From Thermoanaerobacterales bacterium (GTDB taxonomy: Bacteria; Bacillota; Desulfotomaculia; Desulfotomaculales; JASEER01), in contig JASEER010000005.1 in assembly GCA_030019475.1 (NCBI GenBank), forward strand, positions 1 through 33,032: 33,032 nt of DNA, given 5' to 3'. The notes under the pieces were generated by a model. It worked only from the letters and a program-made list of their open reading frames with translations. It had not been told where the DNA came from and ran no database searches. Made by a program: the position numbers and the translations under genes. Of this stretch, positions 15,765-23,070 are shown piece by piece (position 1 is the stretch's first letter; each line of letters begins with the position of its first letter).

Positions 15765-15801
15765 TTTAGAAAATTCTAAATAGATGTCATCGAGGACTCA
15801 A
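15765..15801 (-). promoter_or_regulatory. Sigma-A promoter of the dctP operon with overlapping palindrome
   Basis: On the minus strand TTGAGT (15796-15801), exactly 17 bases, then TAGAAT (15773-15778) precede the ATG at 15752. A perfect palindrome, TTTAGAA-AA-TTCTAAA on the plus strand (15765-15780), covers the -10 box and the expected start of transcription. Upstream of the -35 box the DNA is A-rich (about 15805-15835, at the end of the regulator gene), a plausible response-regulator site. Confidence 0.7.
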
Positions 15802-15823
15802 CGTTTCGGTAATTGTGTTTATT

Positions 15824-16537
15824 TTAATCTTTTTGGTCCAAGGGTGGGGAAGCGTTGACCACGCGGTAGCGGTTTACGGGCCGGCCCACCGAGCCATACT
15901 GCAGTTCCAGGCCGACCTTCCCCACCCGCTGCAGGTAGTCCAGGTAGCGCCGGGCGGTGACACGGGCCAGCCCGACGCCGGCGGCGACCTCGTCGGCCGA
16001 AAGACTCTTCTCTTGTCGCAGCAGATAGACGTAAATCTGCTTCAGGGTCAGCTCGTGAAGCCCCTTGGGAAGGCTCTCCTTTCCGGCTTCTTCGCGGGCG
16101 GCGCCGCGTGCAAAGCGATCGACGGTCTCCTGGTCCACCAGCCCGCGGTGATGCGCCAGGCCTTCATGCATACCGGCGTATGATTCCAGGGCGGCCTTCA
16201 GGCGGTTGAACTTAAAGGGCTTGATAATATAGTCGATCGCTCCATGGCGGATGACGTCCTGGATCGTTGGAACGTCCTGGGCGGCGGTAATCAGGATGAC
16301 ATCCGTAGGCAAAAGGCGCCTTCGTATCTCATGGAGCACAGCCACACCGTCCATATCGGGCAGGTAAATGTCCAGGAGTGTCAGGTCCGGTTTCAATTCG
16401 GCGATGCTGTCAAGGGCCTCGGCTCCCGTGGCGGCGAGGCCGACAACAGTAAAGAAAGCCACCGACTGTACGAACTGGCGGTTGACTTCGGCGACCATTG
16501 GGTCGTCCTCGACAATCAGGGTTCTAATGTTCGCCAT
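15824..16537 (-). CDS. dcuR: Response regulator, CitB/DcuR/DctR type
   Basis: A 237-residue two-component regulator. The N-terminal receiver domain has the acidic pair E10/D11, phospho-acceptor D56 in LLDIYLPDMDG, the switch threonine in LITAAQD and the lysine in IIKPF. The C-terminal part (about 165-225) holds a helix-turn-helix (SADEVAAGVGLARVTARRYL) of the CitB kind. The ATG at 16537 lies 22 bases inside the kinase gene, with GAGAGGA 9 bases upstream, so kinase and regulator are translated together. The expected target is the promoter of the binding-protein gene that follows 71 bases later. Confidence 0.93.
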   Translation of the reverse strand: MANIRTLIVEDDPMVAEVNRQFVQSVAFFTVVGLAATGAEALDSIAELKPDLTLLDIYLPDMDGVAVLHEIRRRLLPTDVILITAAQDVPTIQDVIRHGAIDYIIKPFKFNRLKAALESYAGMHEGLAHHRGLVDQETVDRFARGAAREEAGKESLPKGLHELTLKQIYVYLLRQEKSLSADEVAAGVGLARVTARRYLDYLQRVGKVGLELQYGSVGRPVNRYRVVNASPPLDQKD

Positions 16538-18135
16538 GGGTTTTTCCTCTCTTCCCGGCGGGGGATGGTGACTCTAAAGACGGCGCCGCCGCCCGGGCCG
16601 TCCTCAACCCGGATGGCTCCCCCCGCAAGATCCACATACCGCTTGACCAGGGCCAGCCCCAGGCCCCGCCCTTCAACCCCGTGCGTGCTGTAGCCGGGGA
16701 GAAAGATCCTTTCCCGCTCTTCGGGGGGGATGCCGGGGCCGCGGTCCCTGACAACAATGGTGACGCCGTCAGGCTCATCGAACAGGCCGGCAAAGACCGA
16801 CCGTCGCTCGGGCTCCAGCTGGCGGACGGCTTCAAAGGCATTCTCCAGAAGGTTGCCGATGATAATCACCATGGCGCTGGAGTCGATATGCGGGGGCAGC
16901 TCTTGCAGACGGCTTGTGTGATCGATGACCAGTTCAATACGCATTTCCTTGGCCCGGCTGTGTTTACCCAAGAGCATTCCCGCGATGCCGTAATCATGGA
17001 CGTTCCGGGCCAGGAACTGGGTCAACTCCTGCTGTTCAGCGGTGACCCGGAAAATATAATCCAGGGCCTCTTGCAGCCGGTTGAGCTGGATGAGCCCGGC
17101 GATGGTGTGCAGTTTGTTCATATGCTCGTGGTTTTGTACCCGCAAAGCCTCGATGAACTTCTTCACCCCCGTGAGTTCCTCGGCCAGGCGCTGGACCTCG
17201 GTCTTATTGCGGAACGAGGCCACGGCTCCGACAATCCTGCCCTTAACGCGGATCGGGATGCGGTTGGTGACGACGACCACCTGGTTAATGAGCATCTCCT
17301 GGTTGTATTCCGCCCGGCCGGTGACGAGAACGCGGGGCAGGGCGCTGTCGGGGATGATCTCCCGCACCGGCCGGCCGAGGACGTTACCGGCGCCCATAAT
17401 GCGCTGTGCGGCTTCGTTGACCAGCGTGATCCGCGCCTCGCTGTCGACGGCGAGGATCCCCTCGTTGATGGATTGCAGGATGGCGATCCGTTCCTCCAGG
17501 AGCCGGGCGATTTGCTCGGGTTCAAGGTTGAACATCCCCCGCTTGATGCGGCGGGCCAGGTAGAGAGAGCCCAGGAGGCCGACGAGCAGCCCGAAGGCGA
17601 GGGCGAAATAGAGTTCCATGCGAATCGTTTTCAAAACGCTATGGATCGTCGGCGTAAGAATGCCGACGACGACAACGCCTACCTGCCGTGTCCCCTCTTC
17701 GGTCTTGATGGGCACGAAAGCGCGCACCGACGGGCCGACCACTCCTTCGGCCGGGGAGATGTAATCATCGCCGGTCGTTAACGCACGGGCCAGATCGGGG
17801 TCGGAGAATCTCCGGCCGATACGGTCTTGCAGGGGATGGGAGTAGCGGATGCCGTTATTATCCAGCACGACCACGTAAGCCACGTCGGTGGCCAATCGGA
17901 TGCGTTCGGCCAGGGGCTGGATAACCTGGGCGCCGCCCGGTCGGCCCACGTTTTGTCGGATGTCCTCCATCTGCGCCAGGGTCCGGGCGATGGCGATCGC
18001 CCGCATCCCCATCTCTCTTTCGAGTTGGGCTGTAAACCGCTCCACAACCAGGGCGCCGCCGGCCAGGACGGCGATCAGAATAGAACTGAAACACAGCAGG
18101 GCCATCTTGGTGTGCAGGCCAAATTTCAACTTCAT
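16516..18135 (-). CDS. dcuS: C4-dicarboxylate sensor histidine kinase, DcuS/DctS type
   Basis: A 539-residue membrane sensor, close to the 543 residues of E. coli DcuS. It has TM1 (about 10-32), an extracytoplasmic PAS domain (33-173), TM2 (174-195), a cytoplasmic PAS domain (about 214-310), a histidine box NHEHMNKLHTIAGLIQL with H336 the likely phosphorylated residue, and an ATPase domain with GNLLENAFEA, DRGPGIP and GRGLGLALV. In the sensing domain R97, H100, F110, R138 and F140 match the DcuS fumarate ligands R107, H110, F120, R147 and F149 almost exactly in spacing. Phenylalanine at the last site favours C4-dicarboxylates over citrate. The ATG at 18135 gives the family N-terminus but lacks a good SD; a GC-rich palindrome lies just upstream. 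Confidence 0.93.
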   Translation of the reverse strand: MKLKFGLHTKMALLCFSSILIAVLAGGALVVERFTAQLEREMGMRAIAIARTLAQMEDIRQNVGRPGGAQVIQPLAERIRLATDVAYVVVLDNNGIRYSHPLQDRIGRRFSDPDLARALTTGDDYISPAEGVVGPSVRAFVPIKTEEGTRQVGVVVVGILTPTIHSVLKTIRMELYFALAFGLLVGLLGSLYLARRIKRGMFNLEPEQIARLLEERIAILQSINEGILAVDSEARITLVNEAAQRIMGAGNVLGRPVREIIPDSALPRVLVTGRAEYNQEMLINQVVVVTNRIPIRVKGRIVGAVASFRNKTEVQRLAEELTGVKKFIEALRVQNHEHMNKLHTIAGLIQLNRLQEALDYIFRVTAEQQELTQFLARNVHDYGIAGMLLGKHSRAKEMRIELVIDHTSRLQELPPHIDSSAMVIIIGNLLENAFEAVRQLEPERRSVFAGLFDEPDGVTIVVRDRGPGIPPEERERIFLPGYSTHGVEGRGLGLALVKRYVDLAGGAIRVEDGPGGGAVFRVTIPRREERKNPWRTLEP

Positions 18136-18334
18136 AGAGAAGAAGCCCCCGGGGGGCAAAATCGTGGTTGCCTGCTGGAGAATTGGACATACCTGTTTAT
18201 AAACCCTTCTTTCCGCAGCACGGTAGATTGTATATGGAATGGGGTAAAGAACCACCGCCTGCGAGGCATTAACCTGCGCCCATTCCTCCACACTATAACC
18301 GGAGCATTAAAATGCACTGTAAAGGGGGATGCCG

Positions 18335-18652
18335 ATGTTTGTCAGCCGTGGGCGCAACCACCTTGACCAGCGGGTGGACGTTATTCCGTCACCGAGCCTG
18401 AGGGGCCGCCATGTAACAATCCGTTATGATGGGCTTCTGAACCGCGCGGGGGCGGACCGGGTCTTTATCCATTACGGGTTTGATGGCTGGAAGAAGAAGG
18501 GGACCATGGAGATGCGGCGGGAGCCGGACGGGGCCTTTGCATGTTCCCTGCCGATGGACGGGGACGTGGAATGCAACTTCTGTTTTAAGGACAGCGCCGC
18601 TAACTGGGATAACAACAGCGGCTGGAACTGGGCGACCGACATCCGGCCATAG
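18335..18652 (+). CDS. Stand-alone carbohydrate-binding domain protein (CBM25-like)
   Basis: A 105-residue protein made of a single starch/glycogen-binding beta-sandwich. Visible features are VTIRYDGLL at the first strand, HYGFDGWKKKGTMEM with an aromatic likely to stack on sugar, and the diagnostic end block NFCFKDSAANWDNN followed by GWNWATDI. There is no catalytic domain and no signal peptide, so it should act in the cytoplasm, perhaps on glycogen. The second ATG (18335) is chosen because it is 5 bases from GGGGG; the first ATG (18329) abuts it. It is divergent from the sensor kinase gene and followed by a strong terminator. Confidence 0.85.
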   Translation: MFVSRGRNHLDQRVDVIPSPSLRGRHVTIRYDGLLNRAGADRVFIHYGFDGWKKKGTMEMRREPDGAFACSLPMDGDVECNFCFKDSAANWDNNSGWNWATDIRP

Positions 18653-18685
18653 CCGGGAGTGCCGTGGACTGCGGCATGCCTTCGG

Positions 18686-18731
18686 AGACGCGTCCTTATG
18701 TCTCCTCCCTGAGACGAGGACGCGTCTTTTT
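18686..18731 (+). terminator. Rho-independent terminator after the CBM gene
   Basis: AGACGCGTCCT (18686-18696) and AGGACGCGTCT (18717-18727) form a perfect 11-bp stem. A nested GTCTC/GAGAC stem lies inside the loop, and a run of five T (18727-18731) follows. It starts 33 bases after the stop codon at 18652. Confidence 0.93.
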
Positions 18732-18759
18732 GTTTGTCCGCCCGGCTCCATGTTATGAT
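18730..18759 (+). promoter_or_regulatory. Candidate promoter of the EcsC-like gene
   Basis: TTGTTT (18730-18735), 18 bases, TATGAT (18754-18759) precede the GTG start at 18783. The -35 box overlaps the T-run of the preceding terminator. The -35 match is weak. Confidence 0.35.
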
Positions 18760-18782
18760 GAAATCAAAGGAGGTATGCAGGC

Positions 18783-19415
18783 GTGCGGGTAGGCTTCATG
18801 GTGCGGCGGGCGGCTGCGGCCGCCCGGAAGCGGGTATCCGAACTGCGGGCAAGCCATCCCGGGCTGACCGAACGCGAGTTGGCCGAGATCCTGATCGGCG
18901 AAAAAGCCCGGGCCTCCGCTGCCGCGGGGGCTCTTACGGCCCTGCCGGCCGTCTTTCCCGGCGTGGGAACCCTGGTAGCCCTGGCGGCGGGGCTGGCGGC
19001 TGATATCGGTTTCTTGAAACACCTGCTGGAGAGGCTCGTCCTTGAACTCGCTGTGCTTTACGGCCGTGACCCCCTGGCGCCGGATGTACGGCGTGAGCTT
19101 TCGTGGGTCCTGGCCTTTGCCGCCGGGGTGGACGGTGCCGGTAAACGGATGGCCTCCTATGCGGCGGGTGTTGCGGCACGGCAGGCGCCTATCGCCAGCC
19201 TCGCCGGCCGGTACTCCCTGTCGCTCGGCTTCAAGGCCGCCCAAAAGTCGGTCTTCTTCCGTGTCCTGCCGCTCCTGGGGATCGCCGCCGTAGGGGCGCT
19301 AAACTACTTTTTTGTGCGGGGCCTGGGCCGCCGGATGCTAACGCACTTCGCCGGGCGGGAAAGTTCCCCTTGGGCCGGGCGCACTATGGATGCCGACTTC
19401 AGGGTCGAGGCCTAA
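18783..19415 (+). CDS. EcsC-like membrane-associated protein (unknown function)
   Basis: A 210-residue protein with a basic N-terminal helix, a helix with the PGLTERELAEIL block, a hydrophobic Ala/Gly-rich hairpin (about residues 43-70), the segment LELAVLYGRDP and a second hydrophobic stretch near 160-180. The pattern resembles EcsC/DUF697-type proteins, whose biochemical role is unclear. I cannot assign a reaction. The GTG start at 18783 has AGGAGG 9 bases upstream. Its stop overlaps the convergent rhomboid gene's stop by 3 bases. Confidence 0.75.
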   Translation: MRVGFMVRRAAAAARKRVSELRASHPGLTERELAEILIGEKARASAAAGALTALPAVFPGVGTLVALAAGLAADIGFLKHLLERLVLELAVLYGRDPLAPDVRRELSWVLAFAAGVDGAGKRMASYAAGVAARQAPIASLAGRYSLSLGFKAAQKSVFFRVLPLLGIAAVGALNYFFVRGLGRRMLTHFAGRESSPWAGRTMDADFRVEA

Positions 19416-20086
19416 AAGCGGGTGCGCCGGCGGGGGCCTATCACGCGGCCCAGCAGCATCCCGAGGGCGAAACCGCCGATATGCGCCCACCAGGCTACGG
19501 TGTTACCCGGGACCGCCGCCGACACCAACCCGTTCACCATTTGCAGAGCGAACCACAGGAACAGAAAGATAACGGCCGGCAATTCGGTGAGGACCGGGAT
19601 AATGAATATCGGTACAAGGGTCAGGATGCGGGATCTACGAAAAGTTACAAAATAGGCTCCCATGACGCCGGCTATGGCCCCGCTCGCTCCTACGGTCGGG
19701 ACCATGGATTCGGGGTTGGCGAAGATATGGGCGAAACTCCCGGCGAGACCGGCGCCCAGATAGAAGAACAAGTAGTTCCGGTGCCCCATGGCGTCCTCCA
19801 CGTTATCGCCGAAAACCCACAGGTACAGCATGTTCCCCAGGATGTGGAGCCAGCTTCCATGGAGAAAGATCGTGGTGAACATGGGGATCCAGGCATCCAG
19901 GTTCAATGGATTGTCAAGGATCTTTCCCTGGACGGCAGGTACCACCCCGTAGCTATTGAAAAGGCGTGTCAATTCGCTCTCCGTCAGGCCCGATTCATAA
20001 AGAAACACCGCCAGGTTAAGCGCTATCAGGATGACGTTGACGACCGGAAAGGTCCGGGAGCGGATGGTGTCGCGTAGCGGGATCAA
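19412..20086 (-). CDS. Rhomboid-family intramembrane serine protease
   Basis: This 224-residue membrane protease cleaves transmembrane segments within the lipid bilayer. Six or so hydrophobic helices are present. The catalytic dyad is S135 in GASGAIAG and H202 in AHIGG. The HGSWLHILGNM block supplies H76, H81 and the oxyanion-hole-side N85 typical of the family. The start is TTG at 20086 with GGAGG 9 bases upstream; the longer open frame upstream belongs to the antisense of the divergent DUF763 gene. The substrate is unknown. Confidence 0.93.
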   Translation of the reverse strand: MIPLRDTIRSRTFPVVNVILIALNLAVFLYESGLTESELTRLFNSYGVVPAVQGKILDNPLNLDAWIPMFTTIFLHGSWLHILGNMLYLWVFGDNVEDAMGHRNYLFFYLGAGLAGSFAHIFANPESMVPTVGASGAIAGVMGAYFVTFRRSRILTLVPIFIIPVLTELPAVIFLFLWFALQMVNGLVSAAVPGNTVAWWAHIGGFALGMLLGRVIGPRRRTRF

Positions 20087-20102
20087 GTATTCCGGCCTCC
20101 TC

Positions 20103-20122
20103 TGGCATCGAATGGCATCGAA
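20103..20122. repeat. Perfect 10-bp tandem duplication in a divergent intergenic region
   Basis: The unit TGGCATCGAA occurs at 20103-20112 and directly again at 20113-20122, between the rhomboid SD (20096-20100 on the other strand) and the DUF763 start. The gap between the two divergent starts is only 51 bases. Confidence 0.9.
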
Positions 20123-20137
20123 AGGCGGGTGCCCTTT

Positions 20138-21253
20138 TTGCGTACGGGTACGGCGAATCTGCCGTTGCACGGGGGTAAATGCCCGGCGTGGCTCTTCGCG
20201 CGAATGAAGAATCTGGCTGCGGCCCTCATCGAGATCATTGTCCTGGAAAACGGTACCGAAGAAGTCCTGCGGCGTTTGGCCGATCCCTTTTGGTTCCAGG
20301 CCTTCGGCTGCGTTCTGGGCTTCGACTGGCACTCCTCCGGGCTGACAACCACTGTAACCGGCGCCCTAAAGGAAGCGCTCCGCGACCGTGCCCCGGACCT
20401 GGGGCTTTTCGTCTGCGGCGGCAAGGGGGGAACCTCCCGCCGTACGCCTGACGAAATCGCCGCCTGGGGGGAACGCAGCGCCCTTACCCTGGATCCCGGG
20501 GTACTGGCCTTCGCGAGCCGCATGGCGGCCAAGGTGGATAACGCGGCCGTCCAGGATGGGTACCAACTCTACCATCACGTCTTCGCCTTCTCGGCCAGCG
20601 GGCGGTGGGCCGTGATCCAGCAGGGCATGAATGAGAACACCCGCTACGCCCGCCGTTACCACTGGCTGAGTGAGGGGCTGGAGGACTTCGTATGCGAGCC
20701 GCACGCCGCGGTTTGTACCGTTGTCCCGGGGGAGACCGTTCTAAACCTGGTGGCCCGGGAAAGCGACGGCGCGCGCCGGGTTTCGGCTCAACTGGCCCGC
20801 CTGGACCCGTCCCGTCTCTGTCGCGACCTTGCCCGGTTGCAGAATGACAACCACCTGGAACTGGCGCGCCACCACCGCCTCCTGCTTTCGGACCTCGATC
20901 CCCGGAGCGTGGAAAAGGTGCTCCTTAAGAGCTACGCCGCGCAACCGCCTGACTTTCTCGCCCTTCTAGGTATCCAGGGCGTGGGCCCGAAAGCCGTCCG
21001 TGCCTTGAGCCTCATGGCGGAGCTGGTCTATGGGGCCCCTGCCAGCTGCCGTGACCCGGCACGCTTCAGCTTCGCGCACGGGGGCAAAGACGGCCACCCC
21101 TACCCGATCGACCGCCGGGTATACGACAACTCTGTCGCCTGCCTGGAGCGCGCCCTGGCCGCGGCGCGGGTCGGCCGGACCGAGAAGGTCAGCGCCTTCG
21201 GCCGCCTGGCCCGTTTTCAGGCGGAGGCCCCTTCGCCGGCCGCTGGCCGGTGA
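20138..21253 (+). CDS. DUF763 family protein (unknown function)
   Basis: A 371-residue protein recognised by the DUF763 opening block RTGTANLPLHGGKCPAWLF, the block FQAFGCVLGFDWHSSG and the late block FAHGGKDGHPYPIDRRVYD. Near residue 280, LLGIQGVGPKAVRALSL resembles a helix-hairpin-helix, suggesting nucleic acid binding. The function is not known to me. TTG at 20138 starts the conserved block directly and has GGCGGG upstream; a GTG three codons earlier is too close to this sequence. It is divergent from the rhomboid gene. The C-terminus is alanine- and proline-rich. Confidence 0.88.
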   Translation: MRTGTANLPLHGGKCPAWLFARMKNLAAALIEIIVLENGTEEVLRRLADPFWFQAFGCVLGFDWHSSGLTTTVTGALKEALRDRAPDLGLFVCGGKGGTSRRTPDEIAAWGERSALTLDPGVLAFASRMAAKVDNAAVQDGYQLYHHVFAFSASGRWAVIQQGMNENTRYARRYHWLSEGLEDFVCEPHAAVCTVVPGETVLNLVARESDGARRVSAQLARLDPSRLCRDLARLQNDNHLELARHHRLLLSDLDPRSVEKVLLKSYAAQPPDFLALLGIQGVGPKAVRALSLMAELVYGAPASCRDPARFSFAHGGKDGHPYPIDRRVYDNSVACLERALAAARVGRTEKVSAFGRLARFQAEAPSPAAGR

Positions 21254-21267
21254 AGACTCTTCCCCTG

Positions 21268-21768
21268 TTACCCTATTTTATCCCCGGGTTTTTCTTCGGA
21301 TCCCGCTTCCAGGTCTTGTGTTTCCGCGGAGGGGCCGTTGGTTGAATCATCTTCCCGTGCTTCGAGGCTTGAAACCACGGCCCATCCGAACCATACCCCG
21401 GCGAGAATGGTGACGATGTTATTCGACCTTTGCAGGGGCCACCAGAAGACGTACTTAGATTCCAGCCCGGGCCAGGCCCAGAGAAGCACCGGTACGGCCA
21501 GCACCAGTGCCGGGAGCCCCTGGATGAGCAGGCGCTTCCAGTTCAAACGGCGCGGGGTCCGGGACGGGATTAGGCGGATCGCGGCGAGGGCGGCCCCGAA
21601 AAGCATCGGGATCAGCATGGCTGCCGCCAGAAGGGGTTTGGGGTTAAGGGTCTGCTGGAAGGTCCCGATATAGTGTTCGATGACCTTGGTCACGCCTATG
21701 AAGAAGGCGATCAGGAATAGGGCGGCCAGGGATTCGTTACGCCAGTTGAAGTCTGTTTTGGTGATCAA
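21268..21768 (-). CDS. Small integral membrane protein (unknown function)
   Basis: A 166-residue protein with four predicted hydrophobic helices (roughly residues 14-32, 45-65, 82-101 and 116-133), and an acidic C-terminal tail of about 30 residues. No known family was recognised. The TTG start at 21768 is supported by GGAGGGG 8 bases upstream. It lies 29 bases after the alcohol dehydrogenase stop and is probably in its operon. It converges with DUF763, with 14 bases between stops and no clear terminator. Confidence 0.78.
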   Translation of the reverse strand: MITKTDFNWRNESLAALFLIAFFIGVTKVIEHYIGTFQQTLNPKPLLAAAMLIPMLFGAALAAIRLIPSRTPRRLNWKRLLIQGLPALVLAVPVLLWAWPGLESKYVFWWPLQRSNNIVTILAGVWFGWAVVSSLEAREDDSTNGPSAETQDLEAGSEEKPGDKIG

Positions 21769-21797
21769 GATTACCCCTCCTAACGGTTATCTAAAAA

Positions 21798-22943
21798 CTA
21801 GAGATTGTCATGGAGCAGGGCGTACAGGTCCTGTCTTGTTACCCTGCGGGGGTTGGCGGCCAGCGACTGGCTGGGCATCGTTTCTTCGATGACGGCCGGA
21901 ATATCGGCTTCCTTAAGCCCGACGGCGGAAAGTTTCTCCGGCAGGCCTAGGCGCTCACGGAGACGCTCAAGGTAAATGAGCAGTTTCGCGGCGGCTGCAC
22001 CGGCATCGGCAGCGGTTCCGGTGAGGCCGGCCTCGATCGCCAGCGCGGCATAAGTATCTTCCAGAAGGACCATATTGAAGTGGACGGCGTAAGGAAGCAG
22101 AATGCCGCAGACCAGACCATGGGGCAGCCCGTAGCGGACGCCGACCGGGTGCGCGAGAGCGTGAACCAGGCCCGCCCGGGCGTTGGCCAGGGCCATCCCG
22201 GCCATCAGGCTCCCGAGCATCATCTTCTCGCGGGCGTCACGCTGGCGGCCGGAATCATAGGCCGTAAAGAAGTTTTGCACGATCAGGCGGAAAGCCTCGC
22301 GGCTTATGCCCGAGGTATAGGGGGTACGCCAGCGCGAGGTATGGGACTCAATGGCATGGGTGAGAGCGTCCATCCCGGTCTGCGCGGTCAGGGTTGGCGG
22401 CTGGGACATGGTCAGGATGGGGTCGACCACGGCCACGGCGGCCAGCCAGCGCCCGTCGCGGATAGTGGCTTTACGTCGCTGGACCGGGTCGATGAGCACA
22501 GCGTTGTAAGTAGCCTCCGCCCCGCTCCCCGCGGTTGTCGGTACGGCCACCCAGGGGAGCCCGGGCCGTGGTGCACGCAGGGGATCGAAGAAGGCCGCGG
22601 TGGGTTCTTCCTCGCCCGCGAGCCCGGCGGCGGCCTTGGCGACGTCAAGGACGCTCCCGCCTCCCACCCCCACAACAACCTGGCACCCCTCGCTGTGCAA
22701 CAGTCCGCGGGCCTCGTCGACGGCCTGTACGGTCGGCTCGGGGTCCACCTGATGCCAAACGGTTTCTACCCCGGCCTGCTTCAGAGGGGTGGTGATACGG
22801 TCCATGTGACCCGATTCGGCCAGGCTTCGCCGCCCGGTGATCACCAGCGCCCGCCGGCCGAGAGATACGACCTCCTCACCCAGCCGATAGGTGCTGCCGG
22901 GACCGAAAAGGACGCGTGGTGGAGTCAGGACGTCAAAGAGCAC
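21798..22943 (-). CDS. Iron-containing alcohol dehydrogenase
   Basis: This 381-residue group III dehydrogenase oxidises an alcohol or reduces an aldehyde with NAD(P). The nucleotide-binding block is GVGGGSVLDVAKAAA (about 92-106), then PTTAGSGAEAT. The metal ligands expected from FucO-type structures are D192 and H196 (DALTHAIES), and H261 and H275 (VHALAHPVG and LPHG). The substrate is unassigned. The start GTG at 22943 has AGG 8 bases upstream and GGAAGG further up. The 127 bases before it hold no clear promoter. Confidence 0.92.
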   Translation of the reverse strand: MLFDVLTPPRVLFGPGSTYRLGEEVVSLGRRALVITGRRSLAESGHMDRITTPLKQAGVETVWHQVDPEPTVQAVDEARGLLHSEGCQVVVGVGGGSVLDVAKAAAGLAGEEEPTAAFFDPLRAPRPGLPWVAVPTTAGSGAEATYNAVLIDPVQRRKATIRDGRWLAAVAVVDPILTMSQPPTLTAQTGMDALTHAIESHTSRWRTPYTSGISREAFRLIVQNFFTAYDSGRQRDAREKMMLGSLMAGMALANARAGLVHALAHPVGVRYGLPHGLVCGILLPYAVHFNMVLLEDTYAALAIEAGLTGTAADAGAAAAKLLIYLERLRERLGLPEKLSAVGLKEADIPAVIEETMPSQSLAANPRRVTRQDLYALLHDNL

Positions 22944-23070
22944 GGGCAGACCTACCCTTCCTGCAATGCTGATCAGGGCTTAATACCCATAAAGATAGCC
23001 TTTTCCATAAGGGAGGGGGCAATTCCTGCTAAATGGCCGAGGTTTACGTCAGGGAGAGGTAAAGAAGGGC

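Noticed and set aside
16681-17781. Long plus-strand open frame of 366 codons
   Set aside because: Antisense to the sensor kinase, whose domains and catalytic motifs are complete; the frame has no motif of its own.
18136-18291. N-terminal extension of the sensor kinase (open frame to a GTG at 18291)
   Set aside because: DcuS-type kinases begin a few residues before the first membrane helix, which fits the ATG at 18135. The extension has no recognisable sequence.
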